Assembly (NCBI GenBank): GCA_902496665.1
Contig: CABVBU010000017.1
Location: 1-59,802 of the forward strand
Direction of reading: 5' to 3'
Length of the DNA stretch: 59,802 nucleotides
From: an uncultured Clostridium sp.
GTDB lineage: Bacteria > Bacillota > Clostridia > Lachnospirales > Lachnospiraceae
Shown here: positions 33,922-41,226 of the stretch, piece by piece
How the letters are laid out: each line of letters starts with the position of its first letter
How positions within the stretch are numbered: position 1 is the first letter of the stretch
Position numbers and translations under genes: made by a program
The notes under the pieces: generated by a model
The model's database searches: none
What the model was told of the DNA's origin: nothing
What the model saw: only the letters and a program-made list of their open reading frames with translations

Positions 33922-34878
33922 ATGAAAACAAGAAAAGTAATGGCACTTGCAGGTGCAGGAGTATTAGCAGTCAGCATGATGACAGGATGCGGAAGCAGCA
34001 ACAGCACAGCATCCACGACAGCAGCAGCGACAACAACTGCGGCAGCAGCAGAGACAACAAAAGAAGTAGCGACAACAGCAGCAGAGAAAACAGCAGATCT
34101 TACAGGATCGATCACAGCGGCAGGTTCTTCCGCATTAAAACCGCTGGTTGACGATGCAGCAGACATGTTTATCGAGAAATACCCGGACGTTTCCATCACG
34201 ATCGACGCAGGAGGATCTGGAGAGGGCTTAAAGCAGGTTTCCGAGGGAACAGTAAATATCGGTAACTCCGATGTTGAGGCCTCCGCAAAGCTTGACGAGG
34301 CACAGGCAAAAGAGCTTGTTGATCATCAGGTATGCGTAGTCACAATGGCTCCGATCGTAAACAATGATGTAAAAGAAGGCGGCGTTGAGGATCTTACAAA
34401 ACAGCAGCTCATCGACATCTTCACAGGAAAGACAACAAACTGGAAAGAGGTTGGCGGACCGGATGAGAGCATTGTCCTTGTAACAAGACCGACATCTTCC
34501 GGTACAAGAGCAACCTTCCAGAAATACGCTCTCGACGGAAACGAGGAAGCATCCAATACTTCCATGGAAACAGATGATTCCGGTGTTCTTCTTCAGAATG
34601 TAAAAGATACAAAGGGTGCGATCGGATATGTAGCACTTTCCTATCTGACAGGTGATGCGGGAGTTGCAACAGTAGCGATCGATGGCGCAGAGCCGACACT
34701 TGAAAATACATACGCTGGAAAATATCCGGTATGGACATTTGAGCATATGTATACAAAGGGTGAGCCGGACGAAGTTGTAAGTGCATTCCTTGACTACATC
34801 ATGTCCGATGAGTACGGCGCAAAGATGGAATCCTTAGGATACGGCGTATCTTCCAAGATGACAAATACTGAGCATTAA
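33922..34878 (+). CDS. pstS: Phosphate ABC transporter, substrate-binding lipoprotein
   Basis: 318 residues. Lipoprotein signal peptide with lipobox MMTGC (Cys23), then an Ala/Thr-rich linker to about residue 55. The PBP-like domain starts LTGSITAAGSSALKPLVDD. Phosphate-binding segments are AGSSAL, the DAGGSGEGLKQV region near 95 and RPTSSGTRATFQKY near 192. It captures phosphate outside the membrane and delivers it to PstCA. RBS GAGGAGG. First gene of pstSCAB-phoU. A GC-rich hairpin (34966-34995) follows its stop, probably letting this stoichiometrically dominant binding protein be made in excess of the membrane components. Confidence 0.96.
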   Translation: MKTRKVMALAGAGVLAVSMMTGCGSSNSTASTTAAATTTAAAAETTKEVATTAAEKTADLTGSITAAGSSALKPLVDDAADMFIEKYPDVSITIDAGGSGEGLKQVSEGTVNIGNSDVEASAKLDEAQAKELVDHQVCVVTMAPIVNNDVKEGGVEDLTKQQLIDIFTGKTTNWKEVGGPDESIVLVTRPTSSGTRATFQKYALDGNEEASNTSMETDDSGVLLQNVKDTKGAIGYVALSYLTGDAGVATVAIDGAEPTLENTYAGKYPVWTFEHMYTKGEPDEVVSAFLDYIMSDEYGAKMESLGYGVSSKMTNTEH

Positions 34879-34965
34879 TTGAGACAAAACTTAAGACCGG
34901 GCAGTGAGCCATGATCCGACCGGATGAAAGAAAAAAGAGGACATGGACAAGAGAGCTGCGAAACA

Positions 34966-34995
34966 GGGGCGGGGCAGACGAATCTGGCCCGCCCC
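34966..34995 (+). promoter_or_regulatory. GC-rich intercistronic hairpin between pstS and pstC
   Basis: GGGGCGGG...CAGA (34966-34978) pairs with TCTG...CCCGCCCC (34983-34995): about 12 pairs with one mismatch and a CGAA tetraloop. No T-tract follows, so it is more likely an mRNA-stabilising or partial-termination element than a full terminator. Confidence 0.65.
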
Positions 34996-35045
34996 GATAT
35001 GATTTATGATAGAAATTGCTTCGAATAATGGAAGCAGGAGGACTT

Positions 35046-36029
35046 ATGAAGAATGGTAAAGAAAAAAGCATGTTCGTCAGAGAATATCTGTGGCGGGATC
35101 TGATGACCGTCTGTGGACTGTTCGTAATTCTTCTGACGATCGTGATCGGCGCGTTCCTTGTATACAAGGGATCATCCACATTCCTGGTTTACAGACATTC
35201 CTTCCTGGAATTCTTAGGATCTGCGGACTGGGCACCGGAGGACAATATGGCAGGCGGCGGCAGCATTGGTGCGCTGATCTTCATCGCTGGATCGCTCTGC
35301 ACCTGTGGACTGGCCCTTCTCATCGCGACTCCGTTTTCCCTGGGATCAGCGATCTTCATCACGGAAATCTCCCCGAAGTTTGGCGAGAAATTCTACCGCC
35401 CGGTAGTCGAGATCTTCGCCGGAATCCCGTCTGTTGTCTATGGCTGGGTGGGACTTACGGTGCTTGTACCGGCGATCAAGACCGTGTTTGACCGTCAGGT
35501 GGGACATTCCATCCTGGCAGCAGGTCTGGTCTTAGCGGTTATGATCTTCCCGACGATCACAAGTGTTGCGGCGGACGCTCTTCACTCCGTCCCGAAGGAA
35601 TGTAGAATGGCGGCGTACGGACTCGGCTCCACCCGCTGGCAGACCATCTACCGGATCGTAGTTCCGGCGGCAGCGCCTGGAATCATCTCCGGCGTAATCT
35701 TAGGTCTCGCGAGAGCCTTTGGCGAGGCCCTGGCGGTTGCCATGGTCATCGGCCAGACAACAGCGCTTCCAACAAGCATTTTTTCAACGACAAAGACTCT
35801 GACCACCGAGATCGCGGCCCAGATGGGTAACGCCATGGAGGGCGGCGAGATGAAATCCGCACTCTGGACCATGGCACTGCTGTTATTCGCGATTTCGCTG
35901 TTCTTTATCTTCCTGATCCATCATGTGACAGCGGTGAAGCCGGAGAAAGAAGAAAAAACCAGCACTTCCGTGAAAACCAGCACGGCGGCAGTACCGATAA
36001 AGCAGTTCGCAGCAAAGGGGGAAAATTAG
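35046..36029 (+). CDS. pstC: Phosphate ABC transporter permease PstC
   Basis: 327-residue membrane protein with six predicted transmembrane segments. The binding-protein-dependent transport signature lies near residue 195-215 (YGLGSTRWQTIYRIVVPAAAPGI), with ISEIxPKF-like and EIFAGIPSVVYGW upstream, all typical of PstC. ATG 35046 is chosen for its AGGAGG 4 bases upstream; an earlier in-frame ATG lacks one. Forms the channel with PstA. The C-terminal ~35 residues are a charged, Lys/Thr/Ser-rich cytoplasmic tail. 3 bases separate its stop from the pstA start. Confidence 0.96.
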   Translation: MKNGKEKSMFVREYLWRDLMTVCGLFVILLTIVIGAFLVYKGSSTFLVYRHSFLEFLGSADWAPEDNMAGGGSIGALIFIAGSLCTCGLALLIATPFSLGSAIFITEISPKFGEKFYRPVVEIFAGIPSVVYGWVGLTVLVPAIKTVFDRQVGHSILAAGLVLAVMIFPTITSVAADALHSVPKECRMAAYGLGSTRWQTIYRIVVPAAAPGIISGVILGLARAFGEALAVAMVIGQTTALPTSIFSTTKTLTTEIAAQMGNAMEGGEMKSALWTMALLLFAISLFFIFLIHHVTAVKPEKEEKTSTSVKTSTAAVPIKQFAAKGEN

Positions 36030-36032
36030 ACC

Positions 36033-36911
36033 ATGGAAAGTAAGATCAGACGTTCACGCGATGTGGACCGTGTTATGACAGTCATTTTCTACCTGGTTGC
36101 AATCTTCTTCTTCGCTCTTCTGATCGGCTTTGCGGGCAAGGTCATCATCGGCGGTCTCATGGGGGCAAAGCCGGAGATGTTCCGCTTCGCGAGAAAAGGA
36201 AGCATCGGAAACCAGCTGTTCAACACGATCTATCTCGTATTTATCTCCCTGCTGGTATCCATCCCCCTCGGTGTCTGCGCCGGAATTTATCTGGCCATGT
36301 ACGCGAAACAGGGAAAAATGACAAAGTTTTTGAGAATGTGTATCGAGACGCTTTCTTCCCTTCCGTCCATCGTTGTGGGCCTGTTCGGATACCTGGTATT
36401 CCTCGTATTCTTCGGAATGGGAAAGAGCCTGATGGCGGGTGCCCTCTCCGTATCGATCCTGACACTTCCGCTTATCACGACGACCACCGAGGATGCCATC
36501 AAGGGACTCCCGGCGGGATATTTTCAGGCGAGTTTAGGTCTTGGAGCGACGAAATGGCAGTCCATCTTCCATGTACTTCTCCCGGCATGTCTCCCGCGCA
36601 TCATGACAGGCGTCATCCTGGCGGCGGGACGTGGATTCGGTGAGGCGGCGGCGCTCCTCTACACCACAGGATCCGGAAGCGACCTGCGCTGGGGCAACTG
36701 GAACCTGGCAGCCCCGACCTGCCCGTTCAACCCGTTCCGCCCGGCAGAGACATTGTCGATCCAGATCTGGAACCTTCAGGTAAACGGTCAGGATAAGGCA
36801 CTGGCGAACACTGCCTCCGCGGTACTCATGATCCTGGTTCTCGCATTCAGCATTGGCGCGAATGTGTGGAGCCATCATCTGAAGAAGAAGAGCTCCGGCG
36901 AGGCAGCGTAA
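36033..36911 (+). CDS. pstA: Phosphate ABC transporter permease PstA
   Basis: 292 residues, six predicted membrane segments. ETLSSLPSIVVGLFGY near residue 107, TTTEDAIKGLPAGYFQASLGLGATKWQSI near 150 (the EAA-type loop contacting the ATPase) and GRGFGEAAALLYTTG near 197 identify PstA. Works with PstC in the membrane. RBS AAAGGGGG overlaps the end of pstC. Confidence 0.96.
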   Translation: MESKIRRSRDVDRVMTVIFYLVAIFFFALLIGFAGKVIIGGLMGAKPEMFRFARKGSIGNQLFNTIYLVFISLLVSIPLGVCAGIYLAMYAKQGKMTKFLRMCIETLSSLPSIVVGLFGYLVFLVFFGMGKSLMAGALSVSILTLPLITTTTEDAIKGLPAGYFQASLGLGATKWQSIFHVLLPACLPRIMTGVILAAGRGFGEAAALLYTTGSGSDLRWGNWNLAAPTCPFNPFRPAETLSIQIWNLQVNGQDKALANTASAVLMILVLAFSIGANVWSHHLKKKSSGEAA

Positions 36912-37007
36912 GAAACATTCGGAAGAAGACCTCAATGGCAGATCCTTAAGGGAGAAGTAATGAAACCCTGAGGATGGCATATGAGAGTTTTAGAGAGGAA
37001 AACATAT

Positions 37008-37769
37008 ATGACTGATATAAAACCGAAATTTGATATCGAAAAGCTGAATCTGCATTACGGCGCGTTCCATGCGCTTAAGGACATCAACATGCAGATCAGC
37101 GCCCATGAGATCACCGCGTTCATCGGACCGTCCGGCTGCGGAAAATCGACATTTTTAAAGACACTGAACAGAATGAACGATCTTGTGGAGAATGTAAAGA
37201 TCGACGGAAAAGTGGAGCTTGATGGACAGAACATCTTTAAGGATATGGACGCGATCACGCTGCGCCACAAGGTCGGCATGGTATTCCAGCAGCCGAACCC
37301 GTTCCCGAAGAGCATCTACGACAACATTGCTTACGGCCCGAGGATCTTCGGAATCACGAAAAAGGCAGATCTCGACGAGATCGTTGAGAGAAGCCTGCGT
37401 CAGGCAGCGATCTGGGATGAGCTTAAGGACCGCTTAAATAAGAGTGCCCTGGGACTTTCCGGCGGACAGCAGCAGAGACTCTGCATCGCGAGAACCCTGG
37501 CGGTGGAGCCGGAAGTGATCTTAATGGATGAGCCGACCTCCGCCCTGGACCCGATCTCCACATCAAAGATCGAGGACCTGGCGATGGAATTAAAGGACAA
37601 ATATACCATCGTGATCGTCACCCACAACATGCAGCAGGCGGCGCGTATCTCCGACAAGACAGCGTTCTTCCTGTTAGGTGAGGTCGTTGAGTACAATAAT
37701 ACAAGTGATCTGTTTGCGAACCCGAGGGACGAACGGACAGAAAGCTACATCACAGGGAGGTTTGGCTGA
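37008..37769 (+). CDS. pstB: Phosphate ABC transporter ATP-binding protein
   Basis: 253 residues. Walker A GPSGCGKST near residue 41, Q-loop near 90 (FQQPNPFP), ABC signature LSGGQQQR near 150, Walker B VILMDEPTSALDP near 172 and the switch VTHNMQQA near 205. The PNPFPKSIYDNIAYGPR segment is specific to PstB. Powers phosphate import through PstCA. Start 37008 is favoured because GAGAGGAAAAC lies upstream; an in-frame ATG at 36981 would add nine residues. Followed by phoU after 2 bases. Confidence 0.97.
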   Translation: MTDIKPKFDIEKLNLHYGAFHALKDINMQISAHEITAFIGPSGCGKSTFLKTLNRMNDLVENVKIDGKVELDGQNIFKDMDAITLRHKVGMVFQQPNPFPKSIYDNIAYGPRIFGITKKADLDEIVERSLRQAAIWDELKDRLNKSALGLSGGQQQRLCIARTLAVEPEVILMDEPTSALDPISTSKIEDLAMELKDKYTIVIVTHNMQQAARISDKTAFFLLGEVVEYNNTSDLFANPRDERTESYITGRFG

Positions 37770-37771
37770 TT

Positions 37772-38434
37772 ATGAGAGACGCGTTTTTAAAGCAGTTGGA
37801 AGAGCTGCATAAGATGCTGGCGGAGATGGGACTGCTCTGCGAGGAAATGATCGACGGGACTTACGAGGCACTGATGAACATGGACCGAGAGCAGGCGGCG
37901 AAGATCCTGCAAGACGATGCGAACGTGGACTTAAAGGAGAGAGATATCGAGAGCAAGTGCCTGAAGCTTCTCTTAGAGCAGCAGCCGGTGGCGAGTGACT
38001 TAAGAAAGATCTCTTCCGCATTAAAGATGATCACAGACCTGGAGCGCATTGGCGACCAGGCGGGCGATATCGCGGAGATCATCAAGACCACAGACCTCTT
38101 AGAGCCGGTAAAGGCGACAAGACTCGGCGAGATGGCAAAAGCTGTTGCGTCCATGGTCCGCGAGAGCATCGAGAGCTTCGCAAACGAGGACCTCAAGAAG
38201 ACAAAGGACGTCATCGCCTACGATGACGTGATCGACGATATGTTCTCCCAGGTAAAGAAAGAACTGGCAGACGGCATCTTAAACGGCGAGGCAACCCAGG
38301 AACAGATCCTGGACATCCTCATGATCGCCAAATACTATGAGCGCATCGGCGACCACGCCACAAATATCGCGGAGTGGGCGGAGTATGCGATCACTGGGGT
38401 ACATAGGAACAGTGAGCTGGAAGAGCACCTGTAA
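37772..38434 (+). CDS. phoU: Phosphate transport regulator PhoU
   Basis: 220 residues, two similar three-helix bundles. The repeated metal-binding pattern is visible as ...DLERIGDQAGDIAE near residue 90 and ...YYERIGDHATNIAE near 190. PhoU restrains phosphate uptake and links Pst to the PhoR/PhoP kinase system. Last gene of the operon, 2 bases after pstB, ending before a hairpin at 38510-38532. Confidence 0.96.
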   Translation: MRDAFLKQLEELHKMLAEMGLLCEEMIDGTYEALMNMDREQAAKILQDDANVDLKERDIESKCLKLLLEQQPVASDLRKISSALKMITDLERIGDQAGDIAEIIKTTDLLEPVKATRLGEMAKAVASMVRESIESFANEDLKKTKDVIAYDDVIDDMFSQVKKELADGILNGEATQEQILDILMIAKYYERIGDHATNIAEWAEYAITGVHRNSELEEHL

Positions 38435-38509
38435 AAAGAGAAAAATTCCGAAACTGGAATGAAAACTCAAAAATTGCTAAAAATGATCCGAAAGTTGAGT
38501 AAAAAAGTG

Positions 38510-38543
38510 GAGAACCTGATCTGCAGGTTCTCCCTTCTTGGTT
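38510..38543 (+). terminator. Probable terminator of the pst operon
   Basis: 9-bp stem GAGAACCTG (38510-38518) with CAGGTTCTC (38524-38532); the following tract CCTTCTTGGTTT is only moderately T-rich. Confidence 0.55.
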
Positions 38544-38554
38544 TAAGAGCAATA

Positions 38555-38687
38555 GTTACTGTTCACGCCTTGCGCAAACAGTAACTGATTTTGCCGATGC
38601 TTCGCATTCCGAATCGGCAAAATCCACTCCCACCACTGTATTGTACGGAATTTTCAGTTCAGAAAATTCCTACCCGTGAACAGTAAC
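38555..38687 (+). mobile_element. 133-bp palindromic mobile element, subfamily B, copy B3
   Basis: Perfect 13-bp terminal inverted repeats GTTACTGTTCACG / CGTGAACAGTAAC, flanked by the perfect 8-bp duplication GAGCAATA (38547-38554 and 38688-38695). It carries an inner inverted heptamer CAGTAAC at 38579-38585, a hairpin GATTTTGCCGAT/ATCGGCAAAATC and a hairpin GGAATTTTC/GAAAATTCC. Same orientation as B1. The most intact copy. No ORF. Confidence 0.96.
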
Positions 38688-38727
38688 GAGCAATAACTGT
38701 GGATTTTGTCAGACAGCGAACATCTGC

Positions 38728-38756
38728 TTGCATAAGTATCCAAAATATGCTAAGAT
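38728..38756 (+). promoter_or_regulatory. Promoter of the ACT regulator-hom operon
   Basis: TTGCAT (38728-38733), 17-base spacer, TAAGAT (38751-38756). It lies just downstream of element B3. Confidence 0.55.
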
Positions 38757-38869
38757 TCTTGCGTACACATGTTTTTCTGGGACGTACATATGGTAACGTG
38801 CCAGAGCAATGGACGAAAAGTATGATTTCGGTAATAAAAAAGAAATTTTTAGCTTGCGAGGTCTGATAT

Positions 38870-39316
38870 ATGGAGAAGAAAAACAAGTATTATGTGGTTC
38901 GTGACAAAGCGCTGCCGGAAGTCCTTCAGAAAGTCGTTGAGGTGAAACGTCTCCTCGAGGCGGACAAAAACATGACGGTGCAGGAGGCGGCGGAACAGGT
39001 CGGATTAAGCCGCAGCTCCTTCTATAAATATAAGGATGATATTCTTCCGTTTTCTGATAACACGAGAGGAAAGACAGTGACACTTGTGACCCAGATGATG
39101 GACGAGCCGGGGCTTCTGTCTGACCTGCTCCACATCGTTGCGGATTACCGTGCGAATATCCTTACGATCCACCAGACGATCCCGGTAAACGGATCCGCGA
39201 CGGTAACGCTCAGCGTGGAAGTTCTCTCAGATACGGGAAATGTTGCCGGTATGGTTGAGGAGATCGAGCACTTAAAGGGCGTACAGAACGTAAAAATTTT
39301 AGGAGTGGAGAAATAG
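38870..39316 (+). CDS. ACT-domain regulator (PheB/ThrR, UPF0735 type)
   Basis: 148 residues. A helix-turn-helix-like N-terminal part (TVQEAAEQVGLSRSSFYKYKDDI, residues 36-58) is followed by a C-terminal ACT domain from about 70 (VTLVTQMMDEPGLLSDLLHIVAD). Such proteins bind an amino acid through ACT and are thought to control threonine/homoserine genes in Firmicutes. Placement 4 bases ahead of homoserine dehydrogenase supports threonine-pathway control. No strong RBS: AGGTC is seen about 8 bases before the ATG. Confidence 0.88.
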   Translation: MEKKNKYYVVRDKALPEVLQKVVEVKRLLEADKNMTVQEAAEQVGLSRSSFYKYKDDILPFSDNTRGKTVTLVTQMMDEPGLLSDLLHIVADYRANILTIHQTIPVNGSATVTLSVEVLSDTGNVAGMVEEIEHLKGVQNVKILGVEK

Positions 39317-39320
39317 TCGG

Positions 39321-40532
39321 ATGAAAGCGGCAATTATGGGATATGGAACCATCGGTTCCGGCGTGTATGAGGTTCTTGACAAGAACTGCAAAAGCGTAGG
39401 GAAAAAGGCTGGAGAGCCGATCAAAGTAAAATATATCCTGGATCTCAGGGAGTTCCCGGGAAGTCCGGTGGAGAAGCTTGTGATCCACGATGTGGAACAG
39501 ATCGTAAATGACCCGGAGATCGGGATCGTTGTGGAGACCATGGGCGGGACAAAACCGGCTTATGAGTTTGTAAAGCGCTGCCTGCTCGCGGGAAAGCATG
39601 TGGTGACTTCCAATAAGGCACTGGTTGCAGCCCATGGGACAGAGCTGATCCGGATCGCCGAGGAAAAGAACATCAGCTTCTTGTTTGAGGCGAGTGTCGG
39701 CGGCGGTATTCCGATCATCCGCCCGCTCGTGGAGAGTCTCGGCGGTGAGGAGATCTTAGAAATCTCCGGTATCTTAAACGGAACGACAAACTACATCCTC
39801 ACAAAGATGAATGAAGAGGGATGGAGCTTCGAGGAGGCGTTAAAGCGCGCCCAGGAATTGGGCTACGCGGAGCGCAACCCGGAGGCAGATATTGAAGGAT
39901 ATGACACCTGCAGAAAGATCGCGATCCTGACTGCGGTCGCAACAGGAAAAGAAGTAAACTACGAGGAGATCCCGACCCAGGGAATCACAAAGATCACTTC
40001 CATGGATTCCAGCTACGCGGCACATATGGGTGCGGCGATCAAGCTCTTTGGAACCAGCGTGAATAAAGACGGAAAGATTTATCTGGAGGTCGCGCCGGTC
40101 CTCGTGGACGCGAAAGACCCGCTGTATGCGGTGACAGATGTGTTCAACGGAATCCTCGTTGTGGGAAACATGCTGGGCGCGTCCATGTTCTACGGAAGCG
40201 GAGCAGGAAAACTGCCGACAGCCAGCGCCGTTGTCGGGGATATGATCTCCGCAGTCCGCTTCGGCGATGAGCCGGAAAAGATCGGCTGGAGCAGCGAGAA
40301 ACTTGAGATACATCCGGCGGCTGAACTTTCCAGAAAGTACTTTGCACGGTTTGAGGGTTCTGAGGGCGCAAAGAAAGAGGCCGTTGCAGCAGCTTTCGGT
40401 GACGTGAAATTTGTGACACTGGAAGGAACAGATGAGTTTGCGGTTCTGACCGGTGAGATGACAGGGAAAGAGTTCGACGCAGCAGCAGCGAATGTTGGCG
40501 GACTGCGCCAGAAGATCGCAGCCAGATTATGA
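39321..40532 (+). CDS. hom: Homoserine dehydrogenase
   Basis: 403 residues. It reduces aspartate semialdehyde to homoserine, the branch step to threonine and methionine. N-terminal Rossmann motif GYGTIGSGV (residues 7-15), nucleotide-binding TSNKALVA near 97, active-site SVGGGIPIIRPL near 120, GILNGTTNYILTKM near 149 and the catalytic region GYAERNPEADIEGYDT near 180. A C-terminal part of about 75 residues looks like a short ACT-type domain (feedback control). Coupled to the upstream ACT regulator (4-base gap) and overlaps the DUF2752 gene by 4 bases. Confidence 0.95.
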   Translation: MKAAIMGYGTIGSGVYEVLDKNCKSVGKKAGEPIKVKYILDLREFPGSPVEKLVIHDVEQIVNDPEIGIVVETMGGTKPAYEFVKRCLLAGKHVVTSNKALVAAHGTELIRIAEEKNISFLFEASVGGGIPIIRPLVESLGGEEILEISGILNGTTNYILTKMNEEGWSFEEALKRAQELGYAERNPEADIEGYDTCRKIAILTAVATGKEVNYEEIPTQGITKITSMDSSYAAHMGAAIKLFGTSVNKDGKIYLEVAPVLVDAKDPLYAVTDVFNGILVVGNMLGASMFYGSGAGKLPTASAVVGDMISAVRFGDEPEKIGWSSEKLEIHPAAELSRKYFARFEGSEGAKKEAVAAAFGDVKFVTLEGTDEFAVLTGEMTGKEFDAAAANVGGLRQKIAARL

Positions 40533-40870
40533 TCCGGACATGGTTCCAGATGCCATGCCTGTTTCAGATGATGACCGGGCTTTACTGTCCGGGATGCGGG
40601 GGAACGAGAGCCGTCCGGGCACTCCTTTCAGGGCATCCGGTACTAAGCTTTCTGTACCATCCGGTGGTGCCGTATATGGCATCGGTAGCTGTGTGGGCTG
40701 CGGCTTCCTGGATCCTGTATTTTGCCACGGGAAACAGGAGATTCCGACCAGAGTTGGATGACCGGATCGCTTACGCAGCGGCGGGGATCGTGATCTTAAA
40801 TTTTATCATAAAAAACGGACTTCTGGTGTTCGCCGGGATCGATGTGATCGGGCGGCTGCCGGGGGTGTGA
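40529..40870 (+). CDS. DUF2752 small membrane protein
   Basis: 113 residues. The N-terminal motif CPGCGGTRAVRALLSGHP (from residue 20) is the signature of DUF2752, preceded by a short hydrophobic start and followed by two membrane segments (about 44-66 and 80-100). Function of the family is unknown; the paired cysteines suggest metal or redox chemistry. Start ATGA overlaps the hom stop, so it is co-translated. Ends at a strong terminator. Confidence 0.85.
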   Translation: MIRTWFQMPCLFQMMTGLYCPGCGGTRAVRALLSGHPVLSFLYHPVVPYMASVAVWAAASWILYFATGNRRFRPELDDRIAYAAAGIVILNFIIKNGLLVFAGIDVIGRLPGV

Positions 40871-40879
40871 GAACAGGGA

Positions 40880-40932
40880 GAAGACCCGGAGTGGGTACCA
40901 GAGCTGGTATCTGTTCCGGGTCTTCGTTTTTC
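40880..40932 (+). terminator. Intrinsic terminator after DUF2752
   Basis: GAAGACCCGGA (40880-40890) pairs with TCCGGGTCTTC (40915-40925), inner TACCAG/CTGGTA pairing, then GTTTTT. Confidence 0.92.
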
Positions 40933-40992
40933 CTGCGTTGCCACATATTTGCTTTGCCACGGATTTGCCGCTAATAGACAGAATATCTTAAG

Positions 40993-41022
40993 TTGACGTG
41001 AGAGATCGTCCACCCTTATAAT
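40993..41022 (+). promoter_or_regulatory. Promoter ahead of the wall-binding gene pair
   Basis: TTGACG (40993-40998), 18-base spacer, TATAAT (41017-41022). Expected transcript start near 41030, about 8 bases before the inserted element A2, so the element would form the 5' leader. Confidence 0.6.
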
Positions 41023-41037
41023 ATAGTTAAACAAAAG

Positions 41038-41170
41038 GTAACTATTCAGTACCTTCATAGTTACACGCAAAAATCCATTCCAGATCAGCTTCGCTGATGG
41101 GATTTTTGCCTTCCGATCTATGTTTTCTTACGGTCAGCGCAGCAAGTGCGCCGGTCTATTGAACAGTTAC
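41038..41170 (+). mobile_element. 133-bp palindromic mobile element, subfamily A, copy A2
   Basis: Ends GTAACTATTCAGTA and TATTGAACAGTTAC (imperfect inverted repeats). Flanking 8-mers AACAAAAG (41030-41037) and AATAAAAG (41171-41178) match at 7 of 8 positions. The central hairpin GCAAAAATCC/GGATTTTTGC is kept, with compensating-looking changes in the inner stem (ATCAGC/GCTGAT against ATCGGC/GCCGAT in A1). No ORF. It lies between a promoter and the wall-binding gene at 41227. Confidence 0.92.
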
Positions 41171-41226
41171 AATAAAAGCAACATCGATCATGCAAATTGC
41201 TGAAAAAATCTGGGGGAGGGAATCCT

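Noticed and set aside
33819..34199. 126-codon Ala/Val-rich frame antisense to pstS
   Set aside because: Product of the alternating Ala/Thr codons in the pstS linker; no supporting signal.
38600..38870. T-box or amino-acid riboswitch before the ACT regulator-hom operon
   Set aside because: The hairpins there belong to element B3; no T-box sequence or specifier arm could be found.
13694..41170. Dispersed 133-bp repeats as a CRISPR or REP array
   Set aside because: Copies are kilobases apart, not regularly spaced, in both orientations and flanked by target duplications, which fits transposition instead.
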